Shown: positions 10,230-22,292 of the stretch, piece after piece
Layout: each line of letters begins with the position of its first letter
How positions within the stretch are numbered: position 1 is the stretch's first letter
NCBI GenBank assembly: GCA_013180625.2
Contig: SNVD02014592.1
Location: 1-64,000 of the forward strand
From: Boswellia sacra
Taxonomy: Eukaryota; Streptophyta; Magnoliopsida; Sapindales; Burseraceae
Reading direction: 5' to 3'
Length of the DNA stretch: 64,000 nucleotides
Notes under the pieces: generated by a model
Database searches by the model: none
Told to the model about the DNA's origin: nothing
The model's input: only the letters and a program-made list of their open reading frames with translations
Program-made: the position numbers and the translations under genes

Positions 10230-11641
10230 TGATGAATACTTAAATATGTATGTTTAATAAGAGTTTAGTTCATCATATTGTATTAATAGTGTCATTAAAT
10301 TCCTCAACTTAAGCATATTTGTAGTCTTTGCATCTTTGGAATTAACTTCCTCTTAATTTCGATTTTGTTACAAGTTTGGTAAAATGGGCATAACTTTCTA
10401 TTTATAGATTATAATGGTGCAAATCTTAATGTTTTGGAAAGCTGATTCAATTATCTACAAGATTGTATTTCACACAAATCATCAAATTCGGGCTCTTAGT
10501 GGACCAAAATTGGGCTTGAAGTGAACCCATCTGTAAATTCGGCCCAGCTTGACCATGCCTCAGTATGTTGACCGTATCTCTCAAAATACGTATCCAAATC
10601 GTATGAATCAAGATGTTCTAGAAATCTGAGAGAAATATCTACGACTTTCATGAAGACATGTGATTAAAATTCTCAAAAATTCAATGTCAAAATTGGTGGT
10701 CAAAGTTGGTTCACCTAATTACCCCAATTGTCAAAGTTGGTGCATCTAATATTTGATAATTATTCCTTTGTAATTTGACAAGTTTGCCCCTGAATGTATC
10801 TATAAATAGAGGTGCCTTGTAACCCATTAGGGCATCTTGGCCTTAGCTGGGATCTTATATTGTGTATCTCTTGTTATTCTCTCTTGTGTGTTATTAATGA
10901 ATTTTCTTTTTCTTGCAATTTGTGTTCCTTCTCTTATAATGTCTTTCTAAATTCTCTCTTGCTAAGGCGAAAGGGTGAAACCCTTGATATGAGAGTAAGA
11001 ATTCTCTATCCCTTGATATGTGCTTAATTATCATAATCCTATGTTGTTTATTTTATATAATTTATATTTACTTTCTTAATCAATCTTGACACCACTCGTA
11101 AAGTGGAGGTCTTGATCCATTGTAGACAATCCTTGGTACATCAAATGCTTGGATCCTTTCTAGATGTCATATGGTTTTTCCTTACCGACACGAATCTAGT
11201 TAGGAACCTTGATTTGTTGTCGACATTTGGAGATTGGCACATTGGATGCTTGAACCCATTTACAAGTAGTGATATAAATATTGGTAACGAAGTAAATATA
11301 ATTCATATAACTAAAATGGGTTGTTTATCCTTATTCGAAATATCAAGAGCGGATCCCCTAACCTTAGCTTTCATTATTATTGTGTTAATTTCTCTTGTGT
11401 TATTATCATTTATTGTTTATGAACTTGTTCTTTACTTATATTTGTTGATATTATCTTGCCATCCCTTTGAATCATCCACATTATATTTGCTTACTTATAG
11501 TTTGTAGCGCTAAAATTCTCTTCCTCGTGGATCGACCCCGGTCTCACCGGGTTTTATTACTTCGACACTCCTATACTTGGGAGACAATCCTTTTTTGGAT
11601 GTGTCATATACTGCTTTGACAAAAGAATGGTGGCAATGACA
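10230..11641 (+). mobile_element. LTR-like insertion splitting element B gag (about 1.4 kb)
   Basis: Gag sequence stops at about 10229 and resumes at about 11642. The insert starts TGATGAATAC, ends AATGACA, carries a TATA-like CTATAAATAGAGG near 10800, and near its end has CTCGTGGATCGACCCCGG followed by CTATACTTGGGAG, a phrase common at the 3' ends of plant gypsy LTRs. The final bases ATGGTGGCAATGAC could be a decayed primer-binding site, in which case the LTR ends slightly earlier. By comparison with element A gag, about 12 codons are missing at the junction. No clean target duplication is visible, so the exact ends are uncertain. Confidence 0.6.
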
Positions 11642-12830
11642 ATTGTATACTATCTCAAGTACGTCTTGGGGTTGCCCTCTCCATTGAATTAGGCAAGTCT
11701 AGTGCGTAAAACTTTGGCAGCAAATCATTGTCTCTAATGAGTAGGATATTGTTTAGGTCTTTGACCTCTTTCAACCCTTTCTTCTTCAAGATAGATTAGA
11801 CCTTCTCCATGTCCTTGGCTAACTGCTTGACCGATTTGGGTTTTTCTTGATTGATTGGGCTTTTCCTCTTATCTCTACCTTGGCTAGTCTCACCATCATC
11901 ATCATCATAACCCACGGATGGCAGCTAGTTCATGCAGTTGGGCCCATTTTGGAGTGTTTCAATGAGTTGGGCCACTTTTTGTTGGAGTGCCGTCATATCG
12001 GCTCTTCATTGGGCCATTTTAGTATTGTTGTTGTTGGGTGCAGCCATTTTGTCAACTAGTTCCTATTGTCTTGTCAAACAATCACCTCTTCTAACCCAAG
12101 CTATGATGGCTGTAAAACAAATGTGTTAATACCACGCATACATACATGTATGCATGATATGGTGCATGGTCACACAAGGGCTTCGAATCGCTTTCAGTCT
12201 TCCAACCTTATCTCTTCCACACACGTAGAGTCGAGTCTCTGTTCCTAGGATTTTTGGCCTCTTTCCAAGTCATCATCATGGGATGTGGGAATAAGAGATT
12301 CTCTCACCTATTTCTAACAATCATATTGATGTTGGATTCTCCATGATTATCATAACATAGCTTTTTAAACATCATGATAACCCTAACTCATGGCACATGT
12401 CCCCAATTTGTTCTTATGGATGACTCGACATGTGGCATCTGTTCATGGTTCCATGAGATTTGAGTTGATGTTATTCTATCCATGAGAAATTTACATCCAT
12501 AGACATACATTTCGGCATAGGTTTTGGACATTTATCCTATTGAAAATTTTTAGATTTTTCTAGATGGGATATGGTCTAGGCTCCTTCAAGGGAGAGATTC
12601 CTCCTTGGGTCAATCTCCTTTTATATCAATTTGATGGTATGTACTCAAAGGTGATGACACCAGCATGAGTCATCTAGAGGTTGAATGGAGCCAAAGACTT
12701 CTCATGCCAATGCCACACGGTTAGTTTAGGCAATTCGTGCTCATTGTGTGTAAAGGTGTAATGATGCAAAGACTCAAAATATCAATATGAGCTATTATAA
12801 TTTGATATCTCAATCAGAATCAACTTCTCT
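11642..12830 (-). pseudogene. Element B gag N-terminal part and 5' leader
   Basis: Between about 11830 and 11642 the minus strand reads a gag matrix region ending FNGEGNPKTYLR, parallel to FDGKGDLGSFLRR in element A, with one frameshift. From about 12100 up to the primer site it is noncoding leader, homologous to element A (both carry ATGTATGCATG near 12150 and 19130). The leader has no other recognisable content. Confidence 0.65.
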
Positions 12831-12850
12831 TATCCTCGGTGGAGTCGCCA
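12831..12850 (-). other. Primer-binding site of element B
   Basis: Directly after the minus-strand LTR terminus, separated by one base, the minus strand reads TGGCGACTCCACCGAGGATA. The same site follows the LTR of element A at 20156. The TGG start and its position match minus-strand primer sites of LTR retrotransposons. I do not assign the tRNA. Confidence 0.7.
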
Positions 12851-12851
12851 C

Positions 12852-14721
12852 TGTGAACAAGGCTTTCATCCTGTCAAAGCATTTGCGATCACAACATGTG
12901 TCAAAACCTCTTTCGAGACTTAAGGGAACACAAACGAGCCATGGACACGTCTGGAGAAATGGAGTTGCCACCCAATTATTCAATTGTGAATAAATGAGGG
13001 TAATCTAATCCCTCACTTTAGGACCTTAACTACCGTCATCCCTTTAGAGATGGGTTTGAGAAGTTAGGTACGAGTCATTCAACCCACTCAGATCAAAATT
13101 CAGCCTCCGCTAGGGTATACCAAATAAAAATATCTCATATTGATATACAGTCTACTTAAGATTGTTCGTTTTATGAATACATTTCAAGTTTTATCTTCAT
13201 TAATCATATGAGGTATATTCAACCAAAGCAATAGTATATTCATACATAGAAAGATGGAGGAGAATATATTACGTTTCCTTCAAACATAGGGGAAAGGGAA
13301 GAGGATACATTGCTTTGTTCTTCAACAATAAAATAAATTATATAAAGTATATATTCATCTAATTATAAGTGATGGTCCCTCACCATCAATGTGAGTCCAC
13401 CACCACTTCATGGCATCATATAATAGCACTTTTTATCATGACATATTCAATAGTAAATCAATTAATTAAAATTCAATACAAGCCCATAATCTAATATCAT
13501 GGCACTTCAACCTAGATTCGATAATTCTATCATGGTAATTACTATTCTAGCATAATTCATATCAATTTATTAAGGATCATGGCATTTCTAGCCTAAGCAT
13601 GGTTATCATGGTATATTCTAGCCTAATCATGGCATTTCTAGCTTAATTCAAACAATTGAAATCAAACAAGGCTCTTCTAGCCCAATCAAAACATTCAAAG
13701 GATAATGTGGTAATCCTTATCTATTCTATGCTATTTTTTAACATATATCAAAGCATTCATAAGTTCTCCTAGCATGATTCTAATCATATGCTCTTAAGCA
13801 TGATTCTAGGCATTTGCTCCTAAGCATGATTCTATGCATTCGCAAAGAAATTAAATTCCTAAACATGTTTCTAATAAAGAAGGGAAAGCGGACTTACCTC
13901 GACATGTTTATCCATCTCACAAAACAAATAAAAAGGTTAAGCAATTCATAAAATGCTAAACATGCTTCTAAGCATTAAATTAAATAATCAACATGCTTAT
14001 TCTAACCAAAATAAACCTTAATCATGCTTAATTCTAAGCAAGAAAAGTAAACCAGAAAATATGAGGGCGAAGAGAGGACTACTCTCAAGACGTATCTTTT
14101 TTGGGTTTAGAGCAATAAAATGTCTAAAAATCTTTAAACTAGAAAAGACTTCTAGAATTCTCAAGTCTGTCTTCAAGAGGGAGAATGGATGATTATTCTC
14201 AATAATCGGTGTCCTTAAAAGTGAGCCAATTGGGGGTTTATATAGTTGAAGGTTGAAGTTGAAAAAGAAGTTAAAAATCAAAATAAGAAGGTTTATAATG
14301 AGATTTTTCAAAATTACAAGGTGACCAGTCGGGCAGTTGTTGGCAAATCGCTGAGTAGCTGTCGGTCAATAGTTGCACGGTTGTTCTCATTTGGTCCTTC
14401 CTATTTTGGCACTTTACAGTGCAACCCCTTCTAACCTTCATCTGTTCGATCACGCATAACTTTTTGAGTTCAACTCCGAGTCACAATCCATAAATTTTTA
14501 CAAAACTAGACATCAAATAGCTTCGTAACAGTATATGACTTATTAGCAGATTCCTTTTGGATTAATTTATGTGATTTTTGGAACTCACATGTTAGTTTCT
14601 GAGACATTTCATCGATTCCTTCTCACCTTTCTTTTCTTGGCTTCTAAGGGCATTTTGATTATTTCATTACTTGATATTCATCTTCATTTCATCATCAAGC
14701 CTAAAACATTTAGTGTCTATA
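12852..14721 (-). mobile_element. 5' LTR of element B
   Basis: On the minus strand this starts near TATAGACACTAAATG (the family start is TGTAGACAC), has a TATA box (CTATATAAACCCCC near 14240) and ends GTTCACA before the primer site. It is homologous to the LTRs at 14992-17531 (opposite strand) and 20158-22292. The R/U5 part (13400-14060) is full of short imperfect repeats of the CATGATTCTAAGCATG type. The outer end is placed to within a few bases. Confidence 0.78.
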
Positions 14722-14991
14722 GACCCTATCATGACCCATTCTTTCAGCCCAACTGAAGCCACTTCTACCCATTCCCCTCCGATTTGGACCATTGGAACTC
14801 CTAAATTGATCATAAACGCCTCTTCATCTTCCATTGGGCATTTACCTGTCTTGCCCTTCTTCCTCCTCTAGTGGCCTATAATGGCTCTGTACTTCCTTCA
14901 CTCTCCTCATTGCTGCTTGGATACTTCCACTCTTCTTCAATATACTTCCTGGCTCCTTTCATAGCTTTTCACTTTCTAGCAAAAGCCCTTG
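14722..14991 (-). pseudogene. Element A gag-protease spacer fragment
   Basis: The minus strand continues the element A reading frame from 17532 across the insertion: GCAAGGGCTTTTGCTAG gives AFARK, matching AFAKK in element B, then KAMKGARKYIEEEWKYPSS. It is cut off at 14722 by the LTR of element B. The rest of A would be expected beyond the 3' end of B but is not visible. Confidence 0.68.
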
Positions 14992-17531
14992 TGTAGACAC
15001 TTGATTTTTTAGCCTGATGACGAAAACACGGACACAAACATGTGTTGATCAATATGAAATGCCCCAAGAGAGCCTTGAATGGAGAAAAGTGTGAAAAACC
15101 AAAGAACCAAAACCTAGAAAACCAATGTTTAACTTCAAAAAATCATAGAAACCAATATACAAAGAACCAAACAACAAGTTATATACCATTGCAAAGCTCC
15201 AAATGTCTAGATTTATAGAAATTTATTGATTGCAAATTAGAGTTTTGTACAAAAAGCTATGGTTGATTGAATATAGCTGACTTAAAGTGTACTATTTACC
15301 CAGAGGTACTGTTCACCACCGGTGATACTATTCACCACGGTTGGCACTATTCATATTAGTACTATTCACCAATACTGTTTATCAAAGGCCCACATTGGTT
15401 TTTTATCAAATATTTCATTCCAAAGAAAGCCTACATAAGTATACCTTTGGCACACTTCCTAGGCCATCCAAAAATACTCTCTCTCTCCCTCTAGGATACA
15501 CTTCTAGACAATTGATTTTTGAGGCTCGATGATGAAACAAAGACGAGTGTTGAGAAATGAAAATGATTGAAATAGCCTTGGATGCAAAGAGAAGTGAGTT
15601 GAGGAGAAACCTATCAAAAGCTTAGAAAACTGATACTCGAATTTGAAAATTCACAGAAATCAATCCAGAAGGAATCTAATCATAAGCCATATGTCGTTGC
15701 AAAGCTACAAATGTCTAGTTTTCACAAAACTTTACCATCACAATGGGAGTTGGATTCTATGAGTTTTGCACAATTGAATAAACGAACGTCAAAGAGGGGG
15801 CCTAATTGAAAACAATAGAAGCATGAGGGATTGGAGGGCCACCACTGGCCAACTATGGTTGAACCACCAACCGATATTCCCACCACCGACTAGCGATCCC
15901 TCGACAACCAGGCGGCACTCCCCTTCAAACTTTTGGAAAGTTTCAATAAAAAACTTCCATTTTTTATTTTTGCTTCTTTTTTTAAACCTAATCTTTTCTA
16001 TATAAACAAACCCTTGGCTCACTTTTCAAGATCCAAAAATCTCTTCTCTTCCTCTCTAAGATACACTTGAGAATCAAAGAGTTTTTTCTAGTTTAAATAT
16101 TTATTGAGGCACTCTTATTGCTCTAAACTCGGAAAGGGTATATCTTGAGAACAGTTCTCTCTTTTCCCTCCTCTTTTCTTGTTTAATATTCTTGCTTTAG
16201 AATAAGCATGTTTAAATTTGATTATGCTTAGAATTAGCATGTTTAGGATTTATTTTAATACTTAGAAGTATGTTTAGGTTTTATATGAATTGTTTAACCC
16301 TTGTTTCTTTTACAAGATAGAAACATATGTCAAGGTAAGTCATCGATCCTTATTTAGAATCATGCTAGGATTTTTTATTTCTTATTTAGAATCATGCCTA
16401 AGAGCACATGTTTAGAATTATGATTAAGTGTCAAACTTATGATTGTTTTGAAACAAGCTAGGAAGAATCATAGAATTAGGCAAGAATTGCCTTGATTGAT
16501 TGAAATTGTCATGTTTATCTTGATTTATTGAATTAGGCTAAAATAGTCATGTTTTGCTATAATTGATTGAATTAGACTTGATTGTCATGAATTTAGGCTA
16601 GAAATGTCATGTTTTACTACAATTGATATGATTAGGCTAGAATTGCCATATTTAGACTATAATTGCCATGTGTAGGCTAGAATGCCATGATGGAATCATC
16701 AAATCTAGGTAGAATTGCCATGATTTTAGTTTATGGCTTTGTTTAGTATTTTGGTTGATTTATTATAAATAATTGCCATGATTAGAAATATGATTGAAAT
16801 ATGCCATGAAGTGGTGGTGGACTCACATTTGATGGTGAGGAACCATCACTTAGAATAATTGATTGAATAATTATGAATTCATGATGAATGTATACTTGAA
16901 GAGGCTTGATAAACATTGAATATACTCATATATGGTGGTGAGGAATCACTATTTATCGAGTCTCAAATTGATTGATTACACTTAATAGTTGAATTGCATG
17001 CTATGAATGAATGAATATTTTGAAGTGTTTAGAAGTAGAATTTACTTTATTTATTGAAGAATAAATTGATGTAATCCTCTAGCCTATCCCCATGTTTGCA
17101 AAGAAATGTAATCTATTCTCCTCATCTCTTTCTACATATGAATAGACAATTGCTTTGATTGAAAATCATCTTATAAGCTTTAAGAAGATAAAATGAATAA
17201 TGCATGCATAAAATGAACAACTTAAGCAGACTATATAACAAAGTAAAACTATTCTTATTTGGTATACCATAGTAGAGGCCAAACATACATCTGGGCGGGC
17301 CAAATGGCTCATACCTAACTTCCCAAAGCCATCTCTGAAGGGATGAGGGCAGTTTGAGTCTTGAAGCAAGGGATCGAATTACTATCATCCATTTATCCAG
17401 TAGAAAATTGGGTGGTGACTCCATTTTTTAGACATGCCCATGGCTTGTTTGTGCTTCTTTCAGTCTCAAAAGAGGCGTTGACACAGTGTCATGGTCGCAA
17501 ACGCTTTAGCGAGATGAAAGCCCTGTTCACA
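14992..17531 (+). mobile_element. Composite LTR insertion (partial plus complete LTR) in element A
   Basis: The insertion starts TGTAGACACTTGATTTTTTA and runs as a partial LTR to about 15504. There a second related LTR begins (TAGACAATTGATTTTTGAGG) and runs to a GTTCACA end at 17531. Flanking 5-mers are CCTTG (14987-14991) and CCTTA (17532-17536), a target duplication with one mismatch. A TATA box (CTATATAAACAAACC) lies near 15997. No primer site or internal region follows, so it behaves as a solo-LTR-like remnant with an internal duplication. It forms a long inverted repeat with the element B LTR. Confidence 0.75.
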
Positions 17532-19026
17532 CCTTACTTCTTTTATTCTCTTTGCCTTCCTCTTCCTACTATCTTTACTCACGTTCTCACTGCTAGCATC
17601 TCATCGTTACTCTTGCTTGCCAGTATTCCTTCTTAAGCTAATTTCTTTCCCTCCTCCATTATCTCATCGACCTCTCTCATAATAGCTTCTACATTTCGCT
17701 TGGCCTGTGCTTCCATCTCTTCTTAATCTCTAACCTTCTAATGGAGTCAACTACTTCCTACTTAGTCCCACCAGAGCAAATCATGTACGTATGTTGTACA
17801 TTTTTGTAATTCGACAACGGATTCCTCTTGGTATCTGGTTCTTTCTTTTTTGAATTAGGAATCTGTAGGTTATCTATTAAGACCTGTATCTCATGCTTCA
17901 GCATAGCACAGTTGTCAGTAACATGCCTATAGATCTAATGAAAGTCATAGTATCCTTTATTCTTTAGACTCTATAGTATGGGCCCCTCTATCTATTTTGC
18001 CAGTAATGGCATCAATTCTCCTTTCTCCTTTAATTTGGCAAACACCGAGGACAAGGGTTTGTCTAAGTTGCTGAACTTCCTTGGTGGCTTGCTTACTACA
18101 TTTATGTCCACATTCTCTATACTTGAGCTACCACCCTGTTGGTACTAGTTGTTTCCTCTCCTCCGAAAATTCTTGGGTTGTTTCACCTCATCTCGCTCGA
18201 TCTATATGCCAGAGCCATATAGATCTTCAAAGGTTTTGATTGGTATCCCGAAGAGTCAATCCTTAATGGCAGCATGAGCATCGCTAATCACAATATGTAT
18301 TTTGTCCTTCTCAATGGGCTTATTCATCATCGTAGCTGCCTTGGCCCTCCACCTTATTAGGTATTCGGCAAACGGTTCACTTGGTATTTGGCAAGTGTTC
18401 TCCAAGTCTTTTAGAGTCCATTCACGTTGAATGTTGTGCTTGTATTGATTGACAAATTTTTCAACCAATTCATTCCAATCTTCCTTCATGGCTTTCTCTA
18501 GTCGGATGTGCCATTCCATGGCCTCGCCATCCATGTAGTAAACAAACATTTGCAACACCATTTCTTTGGAGAGCCTAGTGGCCATCATTGTCACATATCT
18601 CCTAAGGAAGGATCCTAGGTCCCCTTTACCATCAAACCTAGCAAATTCTGACATCTTAAACTTGAAGAGGAGACTGCATTCCGCCATCAGCTTCATATCT
18701 TTTAGATCTTTGAGCCTTTCAGCTCCCTTTCTCTTAATGAGAGTCTAGACTTTTTCCATGTCCTTAGCTAGTTTCTTTATGACCTCCATCTGTTTCTCCT
18801 CCTTGGCCCGTCTGTATTCTTCCTCATCAAAGAAGCCTTCGACATTATCCTCATCATGGCCTTCTCCACCCTTATTATCCAAAACATGAGGGTTCTCAGT
18901 GTGCCCATGTGGGTTTCCTAGAGTGTTCCCAGCAGAATTACCATTGTTTCTAGAGATCAATTCCATCAATTGATCCATCCGTCGATTTACATTCTTTATG
19001 TTTTCATCCATTTTGAAACCTTTCAT
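17532..19026 (-). pseudogene. Element A gag (broken)
   Basis: The minus-strand frame 19026-18745 carries the gag N-terminus (MDQLMELISRN). The frame 18696-18256 carries SEFARFDGKGDLGSFLRRY, then MDGEAMEWHIRLEKAMKEDW, then LIRWRAKAATMMNKPIEKD, the retrotransposon gag core. Near 17935-17850 VTDNCAMLKHEIQVLIDN marks the Cys/His C-terminal segment. Stops near 18750 and after 18256 and the lost histidine/cysteine context show decay. It is the better preserved of the two gags here. Confidence 0.82.
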
Positions 19027-20157
19027 CCTAGTCTGCCATGTCTACTAAAGATTTTACACATTCGAGTCTTTTCCCTTTCCTAGTCCAAGCTATGATAGAT
19101 ACAATACAAAGTAGTTAGTGTGGTACATGTATGCATGTATGCATAAATGCAATGCTTGTATAGAAAAGAGCACAAAAATAGATATAATAGAACGACCTTT
19201 CGACCTTATTTCTCTCATATGAGGTTCAGTCTTTCTCCTTAGGATTTTTTGCCTAACCCCAGAATGTCAACATGGGACATGGGATCTGTTATAGAGCTCT
19301 CTTTGAGATCAACTGATATTATTCTTCTAACCATTTAGCTGTGAAACCTCAATAGCTTTGTCACTCACATCTTAGTTTAGGCTTTGTGATGTCTGAGTAC
19401 CCTCTAAACTATATGTGGACATTACATAGCCTTGGATTATTGTTTTGTGAGTGAATAAGTAGATGTCAAAAAGAGTTTCATAATTCATGGATTGTGTGTG
19501 ATTCATGTAGACAATGTGTAACTGATTGAATTGGCTCTGGTAAAGAATAAGTGACAACTAATCCTAAGTCGTCATGGGCTCATTGTCAAAGAGTCGGGTT
19601 CTTCGTCACGCACGATATAAGCTCATGCAGTAGACGTGCGATTAACCAAACCTGACTCAACAATGAATCCATGATAACTAATCTCAAATCATCATGGATT
19701 CATGATGATGAATCGATCTTTCAGTTACACAATGTTTGACATGGAAAATAGATAGTCTGTGGATGGTGCTTTTTGGTTTTGAAAGGCTCATATCCATGTT
19801 AAGCAAAAATCTGGTGGTCCTAAGGGGAAGCAAGATAAGTTAACAACATGAGCTAAGTCAACAAGGTTCCATGGTCTGGACTCCCCTGAACAAGAGATGC
19901 CTCCTTGGGTCGATCTCTTTTTATACCACCAAAGCAACACGTGCTTAGAGGTGGTGACACTGACATGAGTTTTCCAAGGCTTGAGTGGGATATGAAGACT
20001 TCTCACACCAATGCTACGCAACTAATAGAAGGCATGATGTGTATAGTGTGTGTAAAAATGGAGTGATGCAAAAGATAATAATAAATAGAAGAAAACTATA
20101 ACACTTAACATTTATATTTAGAATCAACTTCTTTCTTGTCCCTAGTGGAGTCGCCAC
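19027..20157 (-). mobile_element. Element A 5' leader and primer-binding site
   Basis: This is noncoding leader between the LTR and gag on the minus strand. The primer-binding site at 20156-20137 reads TGGCGACTCCACTAGGGACA, one base from the LTR end. Blocks of homology with the element B leader (12100-12830) run along its length. Nothing else is recognisable. Confidence 0.68.
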
Positions 20158-22292
20158 TGTGAGTAGGGCTTCCATTCCACTCCAAGCAATTGCGACCATC
20201 GCATTAATCTCCAAGGCCTTTCAGCACTTGAGGGTACCACAGAACAAGTCATAGAGATAAGTTTTGGAGATCATCGAAGTTGCCACCCATGTAACTAACC
20301 GTGGAAAATAGTTGGATTACGATAAACCAAACCCTTGCATTAGGACCCAACTACCCATCATCCCGTCAGAGTCAGGTTCAGGAAGTTAGGTACAAATCGA
20401 GGACAAAATCCGGCCTCCATAGGGTCTATCGAGTTTGAGGTTTTAGTCAATCAAGTGCCATCTATCTTGATCCTAAATTTGTTTTAATGCACATGACTGG
20501 TTTTATCTAAATTATTACATGCGAGGTGAAGCAGTTCATGAGTATTCATAGAGACAAAGTATAGTGAATTGTAAATACAGGGAAAGCTGAAAAAGGGATC
20601 ATAGAAATTGAGCATAAATAAGTGTAGTGAAAGTAAAGTACCGACAGATAAAATGCAAGAAATTAATTAACACTTATATTCCTCATTCCAAACTCAATGA
20701 GTCTGCCATTGGAAAGTGGATTTGCCACCAATCATCGTGGCTCCATCCACCGTCCAACTATCCTTATGCTCATCAACCTCCACTAAATTGGGGTTTCTCA
20801 CCAGTAATTGTGAGCCTACCTTTTTCAATCAATACTTTAAAATTGTTGTTCTCCAAATCGTATTCCTCCACATCAATGTGGGTCTACCCGGTCCAACCGT
20901 TATCATGCCATTTAGACAAGATAGATAATAGATAGAGACATCGGCTATCATGCAAACGTAGTGAAAGAGAAGAGTCATTGTGCCATGGAGGACAAACGCT
21001 ACCCAAGAATTTGGTAACGCGACTCACCACACAATCCATTTAGTTATGACGCCCATTTATGGATTAAACGGTGTCTCATATGTTTTGACAAACCGAGACT
21101 GGTGTCTATTCATTGAGTAAATAGTACCTGTGGCAACAATTTAGCCTACCATTCATGGCTTGAATGGCATCCATCTGATGGCAATAAAGTGGAATAAAAG
21201 ACAATAAAATGAAGGTACGGCAAAAATAAAGTGAGAAAATGTAAAGGCCATTAAAAATGCGATAAAATAAATTGCAATAATCAAAAGGGCGATAAAGTCA
21301 ATTGTAGTAAAAATAAAAGGCAGTAAAGTAAACAAGTGCAGAAAGTAAATGCAACGAAATACAAATGCAATAAATTAATAACGAAAAAATAAAGGGCGAT
21401 AGAGATAAAAATGCAATAAAATGAACAAATAAACAAAATGTAACAAAAATAAACAGTGAATAATAAAGTAAAGGCCCATTATAGTGATGGTTTCCCATCG
21501 GCCATCGCCAAGCCACCACCACACACCTGTATTCACCTAATCTCCATTCTAACACGAATCATAAAAAAAATGCAATTAAAATGATAAGACAAGAGAGGAA
21601 ATGTGGTGATTTGCCCTCAGACTTTACCGAGTATTGAGTGTTTGTGGTTGATTGTTTGAAAACTAGTTGAAAATGGGGGTATTTGTATGAAGTTCAGAAA
21701 GAAAAAAAAAAGACTTGAAAGTATTTATGGTTGCGGGTGTATATGTATGAAAATATAAAGAAAGTGGATAATGCGGGGTTGAAATGAAATTTTTACAAAG
21801 TTGGCATAAAAACCGAGGTGAACAATTGATGCAAGAATAGAGAAATGGTCCGAATTGTGGTGGGGAGGAGCTGAACATGTGTAGAACACACACGCAAGGG
21901 CCATTTTCAGGGGGGGCCCTCCTCTTTTAGGCACAGCGATGCTCTTTTCAGGTGTGGACCATGTGCGCGCGTGTTCTTCTTCATGTGCAATCCAATTTGA
22001 CTTTTAGACACAATCTTGGGCTTCTCTTTGTGGGCTTTTGGGCTTTGTTTGGGCCCAGCCCATATATTTTGGGTTTTCTTAGAATTCCCTGGGGTATGTA
22101 AAGTATTTTTGGGCTCATCTTCGTTTTATGTGTGTGGGTTTGTATTTTGGGCTGGTTTTGGGTGTTTAGGGTATTTTTCTATTGTTTTTCAAATCAAAGG
22201 TCTACATTACTCAGTATTTGTCCAGTTCACATCATTAGGCCAAATCTCTTCACTATGAAGCCCAAGCCATAAGCACGAAATCAATGCTTACA
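20158..22292 (-). mobile_element. 5' LTR of element A
   Basis: The minus strand starts TGTAAGCATTGATTTCGTGC at 22292, matching the family start, and ends CTACTCACA at 20158 before the primer site. At 2135 bp it is the longest of the related LTRs. Its interior holds a purine-rich stretch of short AATAAA/GCAATAAA-type repeats (21180-21475). The sequence flanking 22292 is an older copia element, so A inserted there; the proximal target bases are GTTTA. Confidence 0.75.

Larger units (their letters stand above)
7490..14721 (-). mobile_element. Ty3/gypsy element B (minus strand), 3' truncated, with a nested insertion
   Basis: Read on the minus strand the order is 5' LTR (14721-12852), primer-binding site (12850-12831), leader, gag (split by an insertion at 10230-11641), a charged linker, retropepsin and a G-patch-like segment. 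The order gag, spacer, protease fits plant Ty3/gypsy elements. Reverse transcriptase, integrase and the 3' LTR are absent, so the copy is truncated somewhere near 7490-7700. Many in-frame stops show it is old. Its 5' LTR abuts internal sequence of related element A, so B inserted into A. The approximate lower boundary is an inference. Confidence 0.78.

Noticed and set aside
13400..13900. CRISPR-like array of CATGATTCTA repeats
   Set aside because: Repeats are short, imperfect and irregularly spaced within a plant LTR; there are no unique spacers of uniform length.
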